Origin: Paramecium octaurelia | Taxonomy: Eukaryota; Ciliophora; Oligohymenophorea; Peniculida; Parameciidae | Assembly (NCBI GenBank): GCA_905182995.1 | Contig: CAJJDP010000115.1 | Coordinates: 48,765 to 112,764 of the forward strand | Direction: 5' to 3' | Length of the DNA: 64,000 bases | In this document: positions 25,321 to 38,204 of the stretch, piece after piece | Position numbering within the stretch: position 1 is the first letter of the stretch | How the letters are laid out: the number at the start of each line of letters is the position of its first letter | Position numbers and translations under genes: made by a program | The notes under the pieces: model-generated | Told to the model about the DNA's origin: nothing | Databases searched by the model: none | The model's input: only the letters and a program-made list of their open reading frames with translations

Positions 25321-25989
25321 TTGTAAATTATCACAAGTAGGAAGGATTTTTAATTTGGATTTGACAGAAATACAAATACGTGAAATAAGTAATTGATGCC
25401 CTTTAAAAATAAATAAATGATGAAATCAATAATGTTGTCAACTCATTAATTCCTCAACATACAAATTGTTTCATAAAAGAGCAAGGTCAATATAATGATT
25501 TTGAAAGTGTGGATATGCTTGATACTTCTTATTTTCAAATTCCCCTTTATTGTATCAGGGCATCGTTTAGTTTTTCTTATATTTATAATTTAAAAATTAT
25601 GAAATGAAAGCAATCTATTACATCAAGAAAGTATAAATACTTTCTAAATGAATATATAAGTTTTAATTAAATGTCTAAAAATCATTTTATCTAAAAAATT
25701 AAACAATCTAGTTTAAGAAAACGGTTTTATAAAGAATTGTGATATGATATGATTGGAATAAACTGAAATAGAGCAAGTTGTTTCTTTAAAATCTCATATT
25801 TTAGAAAAAGGAGAAAGTTTAGGACTATAAATTTGTTCTATTTAATTTTAATCATTCTAAATTTTTGAAAATAAATAAATCTAATACTCCTGGTTACTAA
25901 ATTTTCTTAAAATTAATCATTATCTAAAACAAAATACAGAATTTAAGAGTAAGCTAAATATAATAATATTTTTATAATATTTTATCTAA
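25321..25989. other. AT-rich spacer
   Basis: No supported gene; a few short open frames only. Confidence 0.4.
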
Positions 25990-26400
25990 AATTTTCATAT
26001 CATACTTTATTAGCTCAAGCAAGTAATAATATTATAAAGTTATGGGACCTAAATGCCTTAAAACAATAATTATTAGAAATGGATGGACATTCTTCTTCAG
26101 TTCAAGAGCTCTGTATTTCTTCTGATGGTCTCCAATTGGTCACAGGATCTAAAGAAGAAATAATTAGATGGGACTTGATATATTAATAAAGGGTAAAAGA
26201 CATCCATCCACGTTTGCTTCTCCCCCAATAGCCACAATTTTATTGCTCTAACTAAATAATTAATTCATATTTGGAAATTCAATACAAAATATATTATAGA
26301 ATTTCACAAAATATATTGGTGTGAGTATGGATGGGAACACAGTTTGAGTGTAAATTAGAACCTAGTTATCTTCAGTAAATTTAAATCAGTATTATTAGTA
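25990..26400 (+). pseudogene. WD40-repeat remnant
   Basis: A plus-strand frame reads ASNNIIKLWDLNALKQQLLE, then GHSSSVQELCISSDGLQLVT and SKEEIIRWDL, which is one complete WD40 blade and part of another. After a frame change near 26195 the next blade follows (CFSPNSHNFIALTKQLIHIW). No start or end could be placed. It is a fragment of the WD40 families common in this window. Confidence 0.7.
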
Positions 26401-27246
26401 ATTCTGGATGATAACATTAAGAAAAAGTGATTTAATGAAAGTCACAAAAGGTTTTTCAAATCCATCTTACTCAGTAGACGAGAGTACCTTCTAATATTAT
26501 GATAATATATTCTTACTATGAAGATATATATCTATTGTAATTGCCTTATGATAATAAATACAATACTTATTCCTTTACTTTTATGGTCAATAATGAAATT
26601 GCCAAATGGGTTCAATAGTCCTTAGCTACACCTGCCCATGTATTCTATAATAAGGGTATTCGAAATATATGACTAACCCTCCAAAGTATCTTGAGGATCA
26701 TAAATCTACTTTCTATAAAATCAAGACTTTTTAGACATTACTATAGCCTATGGGTTTGTGTTTCCTTATATTAATTTGAATAGAAATAACCTTTTTATAA
26801 ACTAGTATATTTTAAATGAGAATTCTTAGGTTTCGACCATTTAGATCATCATCAACAAACCCAATACTTAATTGAGACACATATACTCCATTACCTTCAA
26901 TTTATTAAATAAAACTAAATCATTTCCTACCTGAATCAGAAACAATTGGCTACTGAAGCCTCAAAGCTCATATATCAAGATTTTGAGCCTTGAAACTGAA
27001 ATTTCAAATAATCCAGAACTCTATCACAACTATCCTCAGTAAAAGAAAGAATTTATAGAATAGATATTCTCACATAGATGTCTAATTTAAAATATAATTT
27101 ACTAATTGATTCGAATGTCTAATAAAGATGTCATTTTTAGTTGATCAGTATACTTTAGTTTTATAATATAAGCTACTTAGATAAGTAACTTGTGTTAAAG
27201 CTATTAGATCAAATATTGGCATAAGTTCAAATTTCTAGAGTTGATT
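26401..27246. other. AT-rich region, no supported gene
   Basis: Scattered coding-like words on the plus strand, none long enough to call. Confidence 0.35.
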
Positions 27247-28542
27247 TCATTGATTATGAGATCGCCCTTTAAGATTAAAACATATTCTTATTTTTTGAGA
27301 ATTCATTAATATATATGCAATCAAATGAAGTTAAGGATGATAGATTTTCCAAAATGCAATTGAGGGAGTTTATTAAAATAGAAAGTAATATCTTGTGAAT
27401 CCTTTATCATAAAATTATGCCTTAATAATATATCCGGAATATTACATAAATGTTGTTTATAATTGAATAATATTTTAACAACAAAAATGTACTCGTAATG
27501 TTTGTTAACTTTGGTTCTTATTCGAATAACTCAGCTTATAATTTATCGATTACTTATTTACTTCTAGGTATGATCCATTTAACCACAATTTGCCAATGTA
27601 CGTTGAATTCAAATTTATTTAGTTTATTAACTTTTCAAAGGTTTATTTATCATACACTTTTTGTTTTGTAGCACTTTCTATATAGCAACTAAGAGCTTGC
27701 ATAAAAAAGTTAAACTCAGTTGGGTCTAATTCTTTAAAATCTCTTCTGATTAAATTGATAAATTAAGGGAAGAATCCTAAATTAAGCTCCTTAGAATTGA
27801 ATTATGCTGTCATGATTTGGTGATACCCAATATTTTTGAATTCCTTATAGGTATAAGGTGTCTTTAGAGAAAGATCGATGTATATTGACAACTTTTATGT
27901 ACCCTTCTTAAGAATGGATTTCCCTTGACAAAAAGCCATAAATAATTTCATTAAAATATATTCAATTTAAAAGTAATGATCAAATAAACCAAGTTTCTTT
28001 GGGTATACTTATCATTGTCGAATAACAATAAAATTTAACGAAAAATCAAATTTCCACACACAGGCAATTCTTAAATAAAAATATCATTAAGTTTTGATTG
28101 ATATTTCTTTCTTTGCTCATTTCGAGCATTTCCTTAATTGTTTAAAGTAATTTTATTTGAACAGTAAATAATCCAAATATTGATTCATCATGTTTACTTT
28201 AGTTTGTATGTATTTACAGTTTTTCAATATCATTTCATTGTTTTTCTAAGCAAAGAGCATACTTTGATAAGCCTTTTAATCCAATACAGTTGGATTACTT
28301 TAACATTTTGAAGAATGCATTCCCTATGAAAACCATGTGAGCATTCAAAAACGATGTAATCCTCTTGGAACAGTTTTCTAAAGCAATTTTCACTTTAGTT
28401 TTCTAGGTACATAATGTATCTATTACTGGGTTACAGCAACCATTTTTTTTCAATTTTTATTTGAATTGATTTAAACCTTCAAGTTTTGTTTCCTGTTTTT
28501 CAATTTAATCATGATATTTGAATTGTCTAATTTAATATTCTA
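27153..28542 (+). repeat. assembly duplicate 2, copy A (1390 bp)
   Basis: Recurs at 28544-29933 after a single N, with constant offset 1391. It contains a whole copy (27247-28184, minus strand) of the gene annotated at 28638-29575, which should not be counted twice. Confidence 0.93.
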
Positions 28543-28543
28543 N
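28543..28543. other. single-N contig join
   Basis: One N between two copies of a 1390-bp sequence. Confidence 0.95.
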
Positions 28544-28637
28544 CTTTAGTTTTATAATATAAGCTACTTAGATAAGTAACTTGTGTTAAAGCTATTAGAT
28601 CAAATATTGGCATAAGTTCAAATTTCTAGAGTTGATT

Positions 28638-29575
28638 TCATTGATTATGAGATCGCCCTTTAAGATTAAAACATATTCTTATTTTTTGAGAATTCATTAA
28701 TATATATGCAATCAAATGAAGTTAAGGATGATAGATTTTCCAAAATGCAATTGAGGGAGTTTATTAAAATAGAAAGTAATATCTTGTGAATCCTTTATCA
28801 TAAAATTATGCCTTAATAATATATCCGGAATATTACATAAATGTTGTTTATAATTGAATAATATTTTAACAACAAAAATGTACTCGTAATGTTTGTTAAC
28901 TTTGGTTCTTATTCGAATAACTCAGCTTATAATTTATCGATTACTTATTTACTTCTAGGTATGATCCATTTAACCACAATTTGCCAATGTACGTTGAATT
29001 CAAATTTATTTAGTTTATTAACTTTTCAAAGGTTTATTTATCATACACTTTTTGTTTTGTAGCACTTTCTATATAGCAACTAAGAGCTTGCATAAAAAAG
29101 TTAAACTCAGTTGGGTCTAATTCTTTAAAATCTCTTCTGATTAAATTGATAAATTAAGGGAAGAATCCTAAATTAAGCTCCTTAGAATTGAATTATGCTG
29201 TCATGATTTGGTGATACCCAATATTTTTGAATTCCTTATAGGTATAAGGTGTCTTTAGAGAAAGATCGATGTATATTGACAACTTTTATGTACCCTTCTT
29301 AAGAATGGATTTCCCTTGACAAAAAGCCATAAATAATTTCATTAAAATATATTCAATTTAAAAGTAATGATCAAATAAACCAAGTTTCTTTGGGTATACT
29401 TATCATTGTCGAATAACAATAAAATTTAACGAAAAATCAAATTTCCACACACAGGCAATTCTTAAATAAAAATATCATTAAGTTTTGATTGATATTTCTT
29501 TCTTTGCTCATTTCGAGCATTTCCTTAATTGTTTAAAGTAATTTTATTTGAACAGTAAATAATCCAAATATTGAT
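28638..29575 (-). CDS. hypothetical protein, minus strand, one intron
   Basis: On the minus strand a 235-codon frame runs from ATG 29342 to TGA 28638-28640. It extends upstream through a 32-nt intron candidate (29399-29430) into an exon ending VCGNLIF, after which the protein reads LYPKKLGLFDHYFQIEYILM. Downstream are helical segments such as ELNLGFFPQFINLIRRDFKE and LDPTEFNFFMQALSCYIE. Repeats of this LDP...FFMQAL kind recall helical-repeat (RAP/FAST-like) mitochondrial RNA proteins, but this is only a resemblance. The true start is uncertain because no Met lies in the first exon frame. An identical copy sits at 27247-28184. Confidence 0.5.
29399..29430 (-). other. 32-nt intron candidate
   Basis: On the minus strand it begins GTTAAA and ends GATAAG. 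Removing it joins two coding-like frames in phase. The 3' end is AAG rather than the usual TAG. Confidence 0.45.
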
Positions 29576-29620
29576 TCATCATGTTTACTTTAGTTTGTAT
29601 GTATTTACAGTTTTTCAATA

Positions 29621-30420
29621 TCATTTCATTGTTTTTCTAAGCAAAGAGCATACTTTGATAAGCCTTTTAATCCAATACAGTTGGATTACTTTAACATTTT
29701 GAAGAATGCATTCCCTATGAAAACCATGTGAGCATTCAAAAACGATGTAATCCTCTTGGAACAGTTTTCTAAAGCAATTTTCACTTTAGTTTTCTAGGTA
29801 CATAATGTATCTATTACTGGGTTACAGCAACCATTTTTTTTCAATTTTTATTTGAATTGATTTAAACCTTCAAGTTTTGTTTCCTGTTTTTCAATTTAAT
29901 CATGATATTTGAATTGTCTAATTTAATATTCTAAGTCAAATAGGTTTTATATCTTCTACATTAATTAAGGGAATTTCTCTAGTTAATTGAACGATCTATC
30001 TCACTTATTTGCCACTCTCTCCAACATCAATCTAATCCAAAATTATTGTTTATTTGTTAATTTCTTCGCATTCTAATGCAATATACTTATCATCCTCAAT
30101 AAGATCTATTCAATGGCTTTTTATATGCCATTTTCATAATCGCCTAGAATTTATATATAAACTATGACGCATAGTTCATGTAAGTACAGTTACTAAAAAC
30201 TATGTGGAATTAAAAGGTATATCAACAGACCAACAACTTAATATAGCAAGGCTTCTTCATAGATTTTTTGGGTTAGCAATTGTGCCCATGAATCATTTCC
30301 TTCGAATTCAACACTAATTCTAAAGATCCCATTCGTGCATCATAACCAAAAACATTTAGTTCGCTGACCATATAGCTTTCCTAGAGCCTTGCCTGAGGTA
30401 TGACCATAGTCATGCTTTTG
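29621..30420 (-). pseudogene. Vps18-like C-terminal fragment (RING region)
   Basis: Minus-strand pieces in order: DSWAQLLTQKIYEEALLY (about 30260); EDDKYIALECEEINKQ ... REIPLINVEDI (29936-30110); YHDQIEKQETKLEGLNQFKQ (about 29850); and EDYIVFECSHGFHRECIL (about 29700-29755), ending at TGA 29621-29623. The last is the F-x-C-x-H-x-FH-x2-C half of the C-terminal RING of Vps18/Pep3, a core subunit of the HOPS/CORVET tethering complexes. The coiled-coil stretch just before it also fits. At least two frame changes separate the pieces, and the first Cys pair of the RING is not clear. The beta-propeller part was not recognised. Confidence 0.5.
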
Positions 30421-30529
30421 GACTTGACATAACGATTCTATTTAATTTAGATCTTTGAAGATTTGAAAGAGGAGATTTTGTATCACTAAAACTAAATTGC
30501 TTCTAATTACTTATTGAAAGATGATATAG

Positions 30530-31140
30530 ATGAAGCACTTGCAGTGTCTGAAGAAGAGATTTGAAGTTGAAAATAGATAGTAATAATTTAGTGTAAATCG
30601 AAACTTTTGCGGCAAAAGTTGCTTTTATTGATGATGTGATTGATGCTGTTGATGATGCAGCCAAATTAATCAATAATTTGCATTTGCGCCTCATTTGCTT
30701 AATTGAAGAGCAAACACTAAACTCCACAAAAAACTATCAGGTAACATACCCCAATGCATTGTTGCAAATATGATTGACCAACCTACTTTAAATGGCCAAT
30801 CATCACGGCTTTTACTCAATTGGAAACCCGTGGATTTAATTAAAAGCATTGACAAAGATTGCTTAACTCTTAAGCGAAATCAGATAATAATTAGTCAATA
30901 ATTTATCAGCAGAAATTGATTTGATTATCAAATACATCAATAGATAATTGGATAACATATCACATATTAACTATCCTCTATTAGAGGAAAATGAACAAAA
31001 TAATTCTAATTTCAAAAAAATAGCATTGCTTTTTTTTGCTTGCGTTTATTTTAATTTAGACCATTATAAGAAAACAGTGGATACAATAATATTCAATTCT
31101 ATGCAATAAAATGAAATCCAAAATTTTAAATGAAGAGAAT
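30530..31140 (+). pseudogene. hypothetical coding fragments
   Basis: Plus-strand frames read KLKIDSNNLVQIETFAAKVA, FIDDVIDAVDDAAKLINNLH, then after breaks NGQSSRLLLNWKPVDLIKS and LSAEIDLIIKYINRQLDNIS, continuing to LLFFACVYFNLDHYKKTVD. All are helical and coding-like, with at least two frame changes between 30770 and 30900. No family recognised. Confidence 0.35.
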
Positions 31141-31759
31141 CAAAACTAGAATCTTCGAATTAACATTTTGAAACTTAGGTATGATTATTTAATTATGCAT
31201 ATGAATCCCTTGGGAGATGTTTTTCCATTTATAATTGCACATTTATTTTTTTTTTTATTACAATAATGAATTCTTAAATTAATGCATACTACATAGTGTA
31301 AAAAAAACGAAACTACCTTTATAATATATTTTTGAATACAAAACTTCATTATGGATAGGAATAGATGAAGTTGAATTTAAAAATTCTCATATTTGCGTTA
31401 GGAACAGTATTTTTTGTTGTGTAGAGCTTCTTACTCAATTTATAAGAATTTATATAAGTATTATTTTAGTTTCTCGATTACATGCAATATTTTGAACAAT
31501 GATAAATTCTAAGTTTATTGCTAAATGATTTCTAATTGCAATTAAAAACAATACAATATATCTTTTATTGGGTTGGCTATTAGAGTTTAATATTTTTATT
31601 ATTTGATCTTCAAAATTTTGAAAATGAATTATCATTTTAGATTTGAACTATACCAAATAGAGATTTTAAATTAATATATAATTATGAACTTTGCCTTTAT
31701 GTTTATATCTTAATTATTTTTTAAATAAAAACTTAAATTTTCTTTTCATTTTAATAGAT
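31141..31759. other. AT-rich spacer upstream of the MORN-like gene
   Basis: No supported coding sequence. The last bases before ATG 31760 are AT-only (TTTTAATAGAT), typical of short Paramecium upstream regions. Confidence 0.45.
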
Positions 31760-33835
31760 ATGGGTATTATTTTATCTAGCCAGTCGAAAGAGGAAAAGAA
31801 AATCAATAAAATAATTGTGTAAACCCCCATTTTTATTATATTACTAGAAATCAAAACCTAGACCCTCAAGCTGGAAACTATTTCCAATAAAGTAAAACAT
31901 CAGAATATGAATGTTATATTTGGGATTCGAATTAAAAGAGGTTATTGAAGATTAAATTTCGAATATCAACTACAAATGAACTCTAAAGGTACACTTTAGA
32001 CGGAGAAATTCTTAAAATGTAAAGATATAACAAAATATTAGAGTTTAAAATAAAAATTCTTCATTAAAATTGGATTTGTTGACTAATTTAGAGTAGATCA
32101 AATATCTTGAATGTTCTGAGAATTAATAAGGAAATTATATGGAAGTTAGGAAATTAACTATGTATTGGGGAGGAGAACAATTATAATAATCTGGGGGGTT
32201 TTACTCAAAGGATGGGTTGAAGTAGGGTTTATGGAATTAATTAATTAAAAAATATTCAAGGTAATATCCACTGACTTCTAACTAGTCAAGCCCAAGTATG
32301 CGAAAAAGGAGAATATTTTAATGATCAAAAATTTGGTTTATGGACATACATAGATTAAAATTAAATGATGTATATTATCCAATAATTATTTTGTGGTGGT
32401 GGATTGTACAGTTCAGATTTTTAGAAAAATGGTAAATGGGTTGAGCTGAGCGAGACTTTTTGGAATTAATCCTAAGTTACTTATAATGGTGAGTATAAGA
32501 GTGGAAAAAAAGTTAATAAATGGGATACAATGATTAATGGAAAATAGATGTAAGTAAATCAGAATGAATTAATAATAAATAGTATTGGTGGAGGGTTTTA
32601 CAGTATTTCAGGTTCGATTAAAATTGGAAAATGGATTGAGGTGAGTGAGGGATTTTGGGAGAAATCTTAAATCACATATGTTGGTGAATATTAAAATGGA
32701 AAAAAAGTTGGTAGATGGGATATTTTTTATAAATAGAACTATGGAAATTATACAAATGAATTAGTGTATCAAATTTAGAAAGTACAATTTTAGTGGTGGT
32801 GGCTCTTACTATGATGATGACAATCAGGAAGGTGTTAGTATTAAGATTGGAAAATGGATTGAATTGAGTGATGGGTTTTAAGAAAAGTCTTATGTTTTTC
32901 TTGTTGGTTAATATAAACAGGGAGAAAAAGTTGGTATATGGGACATTTTTCATTAGTAGAATAATAAGAACGAATTAATGTAATTTTTAATTATGAATTA
33001 AAAAAATTTTAGCGGTGGCGGCTTGTATGGAGATATTGAAAATTAAGAAGGTATTGGTATTAAAATTGGAAAATGGGTTGAATTGAGTGATGGATTTTGG
33101 GAAAAGTAGTAAATAATTTATGAGGGTTAATACAAAAATGGAAATAAAATTGGTAGATGGAATATTTTGGATTCTAGAAGATAAATGTAAAACGATAATA
33201 CAATTTTGCGTTATTTATAGCATAGGTGGAGGGCAATATGATGATACATTTTCATTTAAGTGTGGGAAATGGATTGAATTAAATGAGAGATTTTCTTGGG
33301 CTTCATAAGTCACTAGTTATGGAGAATATAAAAATAATAATAAAGTTGGCAGATGGGATATAGTGGCTTGGGGTAAATAGATGTAATGTTAATAAATTAT
33401 TAAGTTATCAATAGTGGCGGTGGATCGTATTAGTATGATGAAAACTTAGAATGTGAGACTCTTAAAATTGGAAGGTGGAATGAATTGAGCGAAGTGTATG
33501 GGTTATATTCATACGTCACTAACAATGGCGAATATAAAGATGGTAAAAAAATTGGTAGATGGGACATTTTGTGGAGAGAGGACGAGAAAAAACCATTTCA
33601 ATAAATGTAAAAATTTCTTATCATGTAATTTAGAGGAGGTGGAACTTATGATTAAGTAACCAAGTTAGGAAGTTCTGTAAAGAATGGTAAGTGGATTGAG
33701 TTAAGAGATGGATTTCGAAAGTATTCCTAAGTCACTTTCATTGGTGAATATAGATATGGAAAAAAAGTTGGAATATGGGAAGAGATAGAATTAAGGTGTA
33801 ACAAAAATATTAAATCGATAAATTATAATAATTGA
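31760..33835 (+). CDS. MORN-like tandem-repeat protein, nine introns
   Basis: Start MGIILSSQSKEEKK; Gly2 would allow N-myristoylation. After removal of nine introns (31819-31847, 32019-32041, 32261-32285, 32550-32582, 32766-32793, 32980-33012, 33187-33220, 33383-33414, 33607-33633; 23-34 nt) the length is exactly 604 codons including TGA 33833-33835. An N-terminal region of about 170 residues is followed by seven repeats of about 48-58 residues with core GGG-x-Y ... KIGKWIEL-x-E-x-F ... Y-x-GEY-x-NGKKVGRWDI. This is a MORN-related repeat found in a Paramecium family. The six introns from 32550 on and the intron at 32766 sit just before GGG in phase 2, so exon and repeat borders coincide. A decayed copy lies at 36245-37510. 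Likely a membrane-associated scaffold; function unknown. Confidence 0.92.
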
Positions 33836-34690
33836 TAAAACAATCTTTATTAATAGTATGTAAATCAATTTGGTATGAAGAATATAATTAAACTGATCAA
33901 TATCTTTATAAGGTAAACTCTTTCTTTATTTTAATTAAATTTAATAAAGTTGATAATTAATTTGAAATTTATCCTTAAAATAATCGTCTTGTTTATTCCC
34001 TAGTGAGTTATATTTAATCAAATGCATTAAATATTACTTTTTAGATTTCCAAATTCAAATTGCAGTTATTTTCAGTGAATTTTCGTTATTATATCAACTT
34101 TAAAGGAAATAGTAGGTGCTATATTTTATTCTACAAACATTTTATAATTTTTAATGAAATTTTAATTAGAATATAATACGATTAAGATTGATTTACTCTC
34201 ATGCAGCTCTAATAATCGTGATATTTTTTCTTATTTGAGCTTTGAATTATTCTTAATTGAATGCTTATTATAATTACTTGATTGTTTCAAAAAACAACTT
34301 TCATAAGATTGTTGTAATTCTTTAATTGTATAGAAAGGGGTATGCATACGATATTAAAATATGTTTAAACGATTCAAATCGATTTCAAGCACAAAATATA
34401 TTTTAAGTAAAAATTTACTCTTAATAACATTATTTCAATATCCCCATTTCCTAAAGCAAATTTAGATAGGATTTGATATATTCATTACAATTAAATTATA
34501 AACCTTGTGTATTTTTTTTACACACCTATTTGACACTGTAACAGTATTATATGATTAAATCTATTTTTAAGTCATTTACAAACTTTTTTATGATTTGAAG
34601 TTAATGGTAGACAAGATCAATGGATAGCATAAATAAAATTAAAATTAAATTATTGATTTTCTAAGTTCAATAATAATACAAATTTAAAAA
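33836..34690. other. intergenic AT-rich spacer
   Basis: No supported coding sequence or repeat between the MORN-like and WD40 genes. Confidence 0.5.
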
Positions 34691-35755
34691 ATGGAATTTA
34701 AATAAAAACCTCAAGAACAAAAAACATCATCACATTCCAACCCTTTGACTTATGAATTACTTCCCAATATTTAATACTATTAACGTTAATATTGCTATGC
34801 TTAAGCAATGAAACAGTCTACTTTATTGGCTGGGTAAGATAATAAAATAAAAGTATTACAATTCAAAAAGGGATTGAAATTGATAAGTTGTATTTAGAAA
34901 CATCAAAACAAAGTAGTTACACTAAATATTTTTCAAAAAAGAGATCAATTTATTTCTGGTTCTAATGATTCCTCGATCATAATTTGGTCCTTTAATCAGA
35001 TGTCATCCCCAAAATACTTAACAAAATTAAAAGGTCATCTAGATTGGATCAAATGTTTGGTAATTCGTCCAAAAAGGGAAGACTTAATAATTAGTGGATC
35101 CTATGATAAGACAATAAAAATTTGGAAGCAACCATTTTATTTCTTGACTTAATCTTAAAACTCCTCCTTTAAATAATAATCTTGGATCTGCTCGTAAACA
35201 ATTGCCGAACATAAAAAATAGATAGAAGGTTTATCAATAAATTAAGAAGGTAATAAATTCATAACATGTGGAGCAGACCATTTAATATTAATCATAGAGG
35301 AGCTTGAAACTTAATGGTAAATTAAGTAAAGAATAGAAGTTAAAGAATTTGGGTATCGAATTTCTTTCATAAATAATGATTTATTTGCTTTTTAACCAAG
35401 AAATAACTACCTTTGTTTGTTTTATTTTAATCCAGATACAGGATTATATTAGTAAAATTAAGATATCTAAATTCAAGGAGGGCAGAAAAATTGTGATGGA
35501 TTATTTCCATTACTCTATCTAGAAAAATACTAAATTTTGATTTCTAAAAATGGATTAAATGTGAATATACTTAAATTTAGTTTTACTAAGTCAAATGATT
35601 ATAATTGCAAATTAGAATAAGTCATTGGTTTTAGATTTTTAAGTTCTTGGGATGGACTAATTTATGGAACTGCAAGTCATGATGGTGAATATTTGATAAC
35701 ATGGGATCAAATGTCAAAAGAAATCCAGATTAGATAATTGAGATTAGAAATGTGA
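34691..35755 (+). CDS. WD40-repeat protein, 354 aa, intronless
   Basis: ATG 34691 to TGA 35753-35755 is a single open frame of 355 codons. A short Lys/Gln-rich head (MEFKQKPQEQ) is followed by a beta-propeller. Clear blades are QFISGSNDSSIIIWSFNQ, GHLDWIKCLVI ... LIISGSYDKTIKIWKQ, GNKFITCGADHLILI and GTASHDGEYLITWDQMSKE. Between them lies a family-specific segment (FGYRISFINNDLFAFQPRNN). Related Paramecium proteins carry an extra N-terminal Cys/coiled-coil part, absent here. Likely a cytosolic interaction scaffold. It follows the MORN-like gene on the same strand; a decayed copy of the pair lies downstream (36245-38960). Confidence 0.93.
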
Positions 35756-36244
35756 AAGACCTTTTTTAATTATCTTATTATGTTTAAACTTCTTAACTTT
35801 TTAGTATTATTTAGAGTAGTTAAGCTAAACAATTCGATAATCAATATTTTTAGTTTAATTGTATATTAATAAATTACATTTCTAAAATCTGAACATTATA
35901 TTAATCTTTTTCGATAAGACTTTTTAATTATCATCAAACATGATAATTTCTCATTTATTTAAATTAATATGAGATTATGCTCAACATAAAAGGCTTAATA
36001 ATTATAGACATAAGTTTCAATTAGAATTTCAAGTAATAATCTTATCAGCTCACTTTGTGTTCCTTTCTTACATATAATATTTTTAAACAAGTATAATTCA
36101 CTTATTTTTGCAACTCTTCAAAATTTAATATTATTAAAAAATTAGAGTAACAATTGATGAAAAATTTATTGAATGGGATACATATTTAAGAATTAAAGGA
36201 TAAGATTAACTATTTGAACATCTGTATTTTTCGTTATTATGCTG
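35756..36244. other. AT-rich spacer
   Basis: No supported feature. Confidence 0.45.
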
Positions 36245-37510
36245 TTAAGTGGTGGTGGAAGCTATGATGAAAATGGAGATGGTCAAAAAATCGGAATATG
36301 GTTTGAGCTTAATAATGAGTTTAATGAATAGAAAAATATAATGATTACGTATTGAAGTTTGGTGGAAATAATCAAGTGATGTAATTGAGAATATAATTAT
36401 TTATTTAGAGGAGGAAGGGTATATGATTAGCAAGAAGATTTACAAAAAAATTGGAAAATGGATTGAGTTATGTGAAGGATTTAGCGGGTAGAAAATATTA
36501 TTATTAAATATTTCTTTAGAAAGAGTTAATTTATTTTAGAAAGAAATATATAGAAAAGGAATTAAAATTGGTAGATGGAATACTTACTTTAAGTTTAATG
36601 AAAAAAGGATGAGCAGATATAAAATATCAAATATAGTTATTATTTTAGTAGCGAAGGTAGTTATGATTGGCGATAAAACGGTTAAAAAAAATTGGAAAAT
36701 GGATAAAATTGAGCTATGTATCTTGTAGGAGTAGGTATTTGATTTATTATTTATTTTCTATGCTAGATATTTAAGTCATCTATTCTGGTGAATATATAAA
36801 TGGTTTAAAAGTTGTTTAATGGAATTCCCATTGTTAGGGATAAAAGATTAAATAAAGAATTCAAGTTCAGGTAAGAGGATGATATACATTAATCTAATTT
36901 AGAGGTGGCTAATATTATGACGAAAAATCACCGGATGTAAAAATTGGTAAAATGGATCGAGTTGATTAAGAATTTTTGAGACGGATCAGGATAGTCATAA
37001 ATTATTTATATTGGTGAGTATAAAGTGGTTAAAAGTTTGGCCTATGGAATACATTTTTTGGGAAGTTGATTAAAAAAGTAAAAAAGAGAATGGCTGTATT
37101 AATATTTTTGAGTTTATTTAGACATGGTAGATTATATGATGGATTTGGTAGAAAATGGGGAGTTGGGTTAAAGTATGTGATTGGTTTTATTCGTATCAAT
37201 AATTTTAATTATTTTAGTTGGAAATCAGTGAAGTATTAAGGTGAATATCCGGATGGTAAAATTAAATATTGGTATATTATTGAAGGGAAAGAGGAGAAAT
37301 AAAGTATTTGAGAAAATGTATAAACAAATTTATATGGTGGATCTTATGATGAGAATGTGGAATGCCAAAAAAAATGGATGACGGATCGATCTCAGCGAGA
37401 ATTTTTATGAGTAAATAAAAAATGTTATTTCAATTCAGTCTAAGTTAATCCATTTATGATGCTTCATATAATAATGGCAGAAAGGTAGCTATTTGGTATG
37501 AAATGAAGAG
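36245..37510 (+). pseudogene. decayed copy of the MORN-like repeat gene
   Basis: The plus strand retains recognisable repeat units of the 31760-33835 type: GGGSYDENGDGQKIGIWFEL, then KIGKWIELCEGFSG, KIGRWNTYF, a unit with GEYKVV, and YDENVECQKKW near 37350. Units are interrupted by many frame changes and no continuous product can be read. Position and order relative to the WD40 remnant at 38205 mirror the intact gene pair upstream, so this is best explained as a duplicated and then degraded copy. Confidence 0.78.
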
Positions 37511-38204
37511 ATTTTGGAAATCAGGATTTCTTAGAACATATAATTTTATAATTAATGAGAGTGAGTTAAAATTGAAAATTATAATTTTATTCAAATTTCA
37601 ATTATATTTCTATACTTTTATTATTAACTCTTGGCTACAATGTTTTAATATTAAGTTAAGAAACACTATTTGCATTTTTTCTTTTAGTTCATTCCAATTT
37701 GTTAACTTTTAGTAAAAGTTTAACTAAAAATTTAGTTATATTTAAATTGAAATAGATATTTGAAATTTTGATTCTACCAGTGTCTATTGAGAAATATATA
37801 TACAATATTGATTAATTAGTTCAATCTAATTCTTTTTATATTTATGTAAAGTAGGTGAATATAAATATTTTTTTACAATCATACTGATCCTTAGCTTTAT
37901 TAAAAATTTTACTTTATAATACATTAACGATATTTTCAATCTCATCTAGATAAAATGTTATAGAAGCTTGAAGTTATTGGAATCTTTCAAAAGTTCTAGA
38001 TGTTTAATTTTTTGATCTATATTAGTTGTGCCTTATTTCATAACTTCAGGAATTTAGAATTTAGAATTAATCTGATTTAGGTCAATAAAAAAGTAGTTTA
38101 CGTGTGAGCTAATTTAAAGAATCTCAAACTAATTTGACTAGAAATTGTTAATTTTTAGATAAAGTGAAAAATTAATAACTTTTTAAATAGATGCACTAAA
38201 ATTA
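37511..38204. other. AT-rich spacer
   Basis: No supported feature. Confidence 0.45.

Larger units (their letters stand above)
28544..29933 (+). repeat. assembly duplicate 2, copy B
   Basis: Second copy of 27153-28542. Unique sequence resumes at 29934. Confidence 0.93.

Noticed and set aside
32550-33633. Frameshifts in the MORN-like gene suggesting a pseudogene
   Set aside because: All phase changes are explained by 27-34-nt GT...AG introns and the spliced length is exactly divisible by three.
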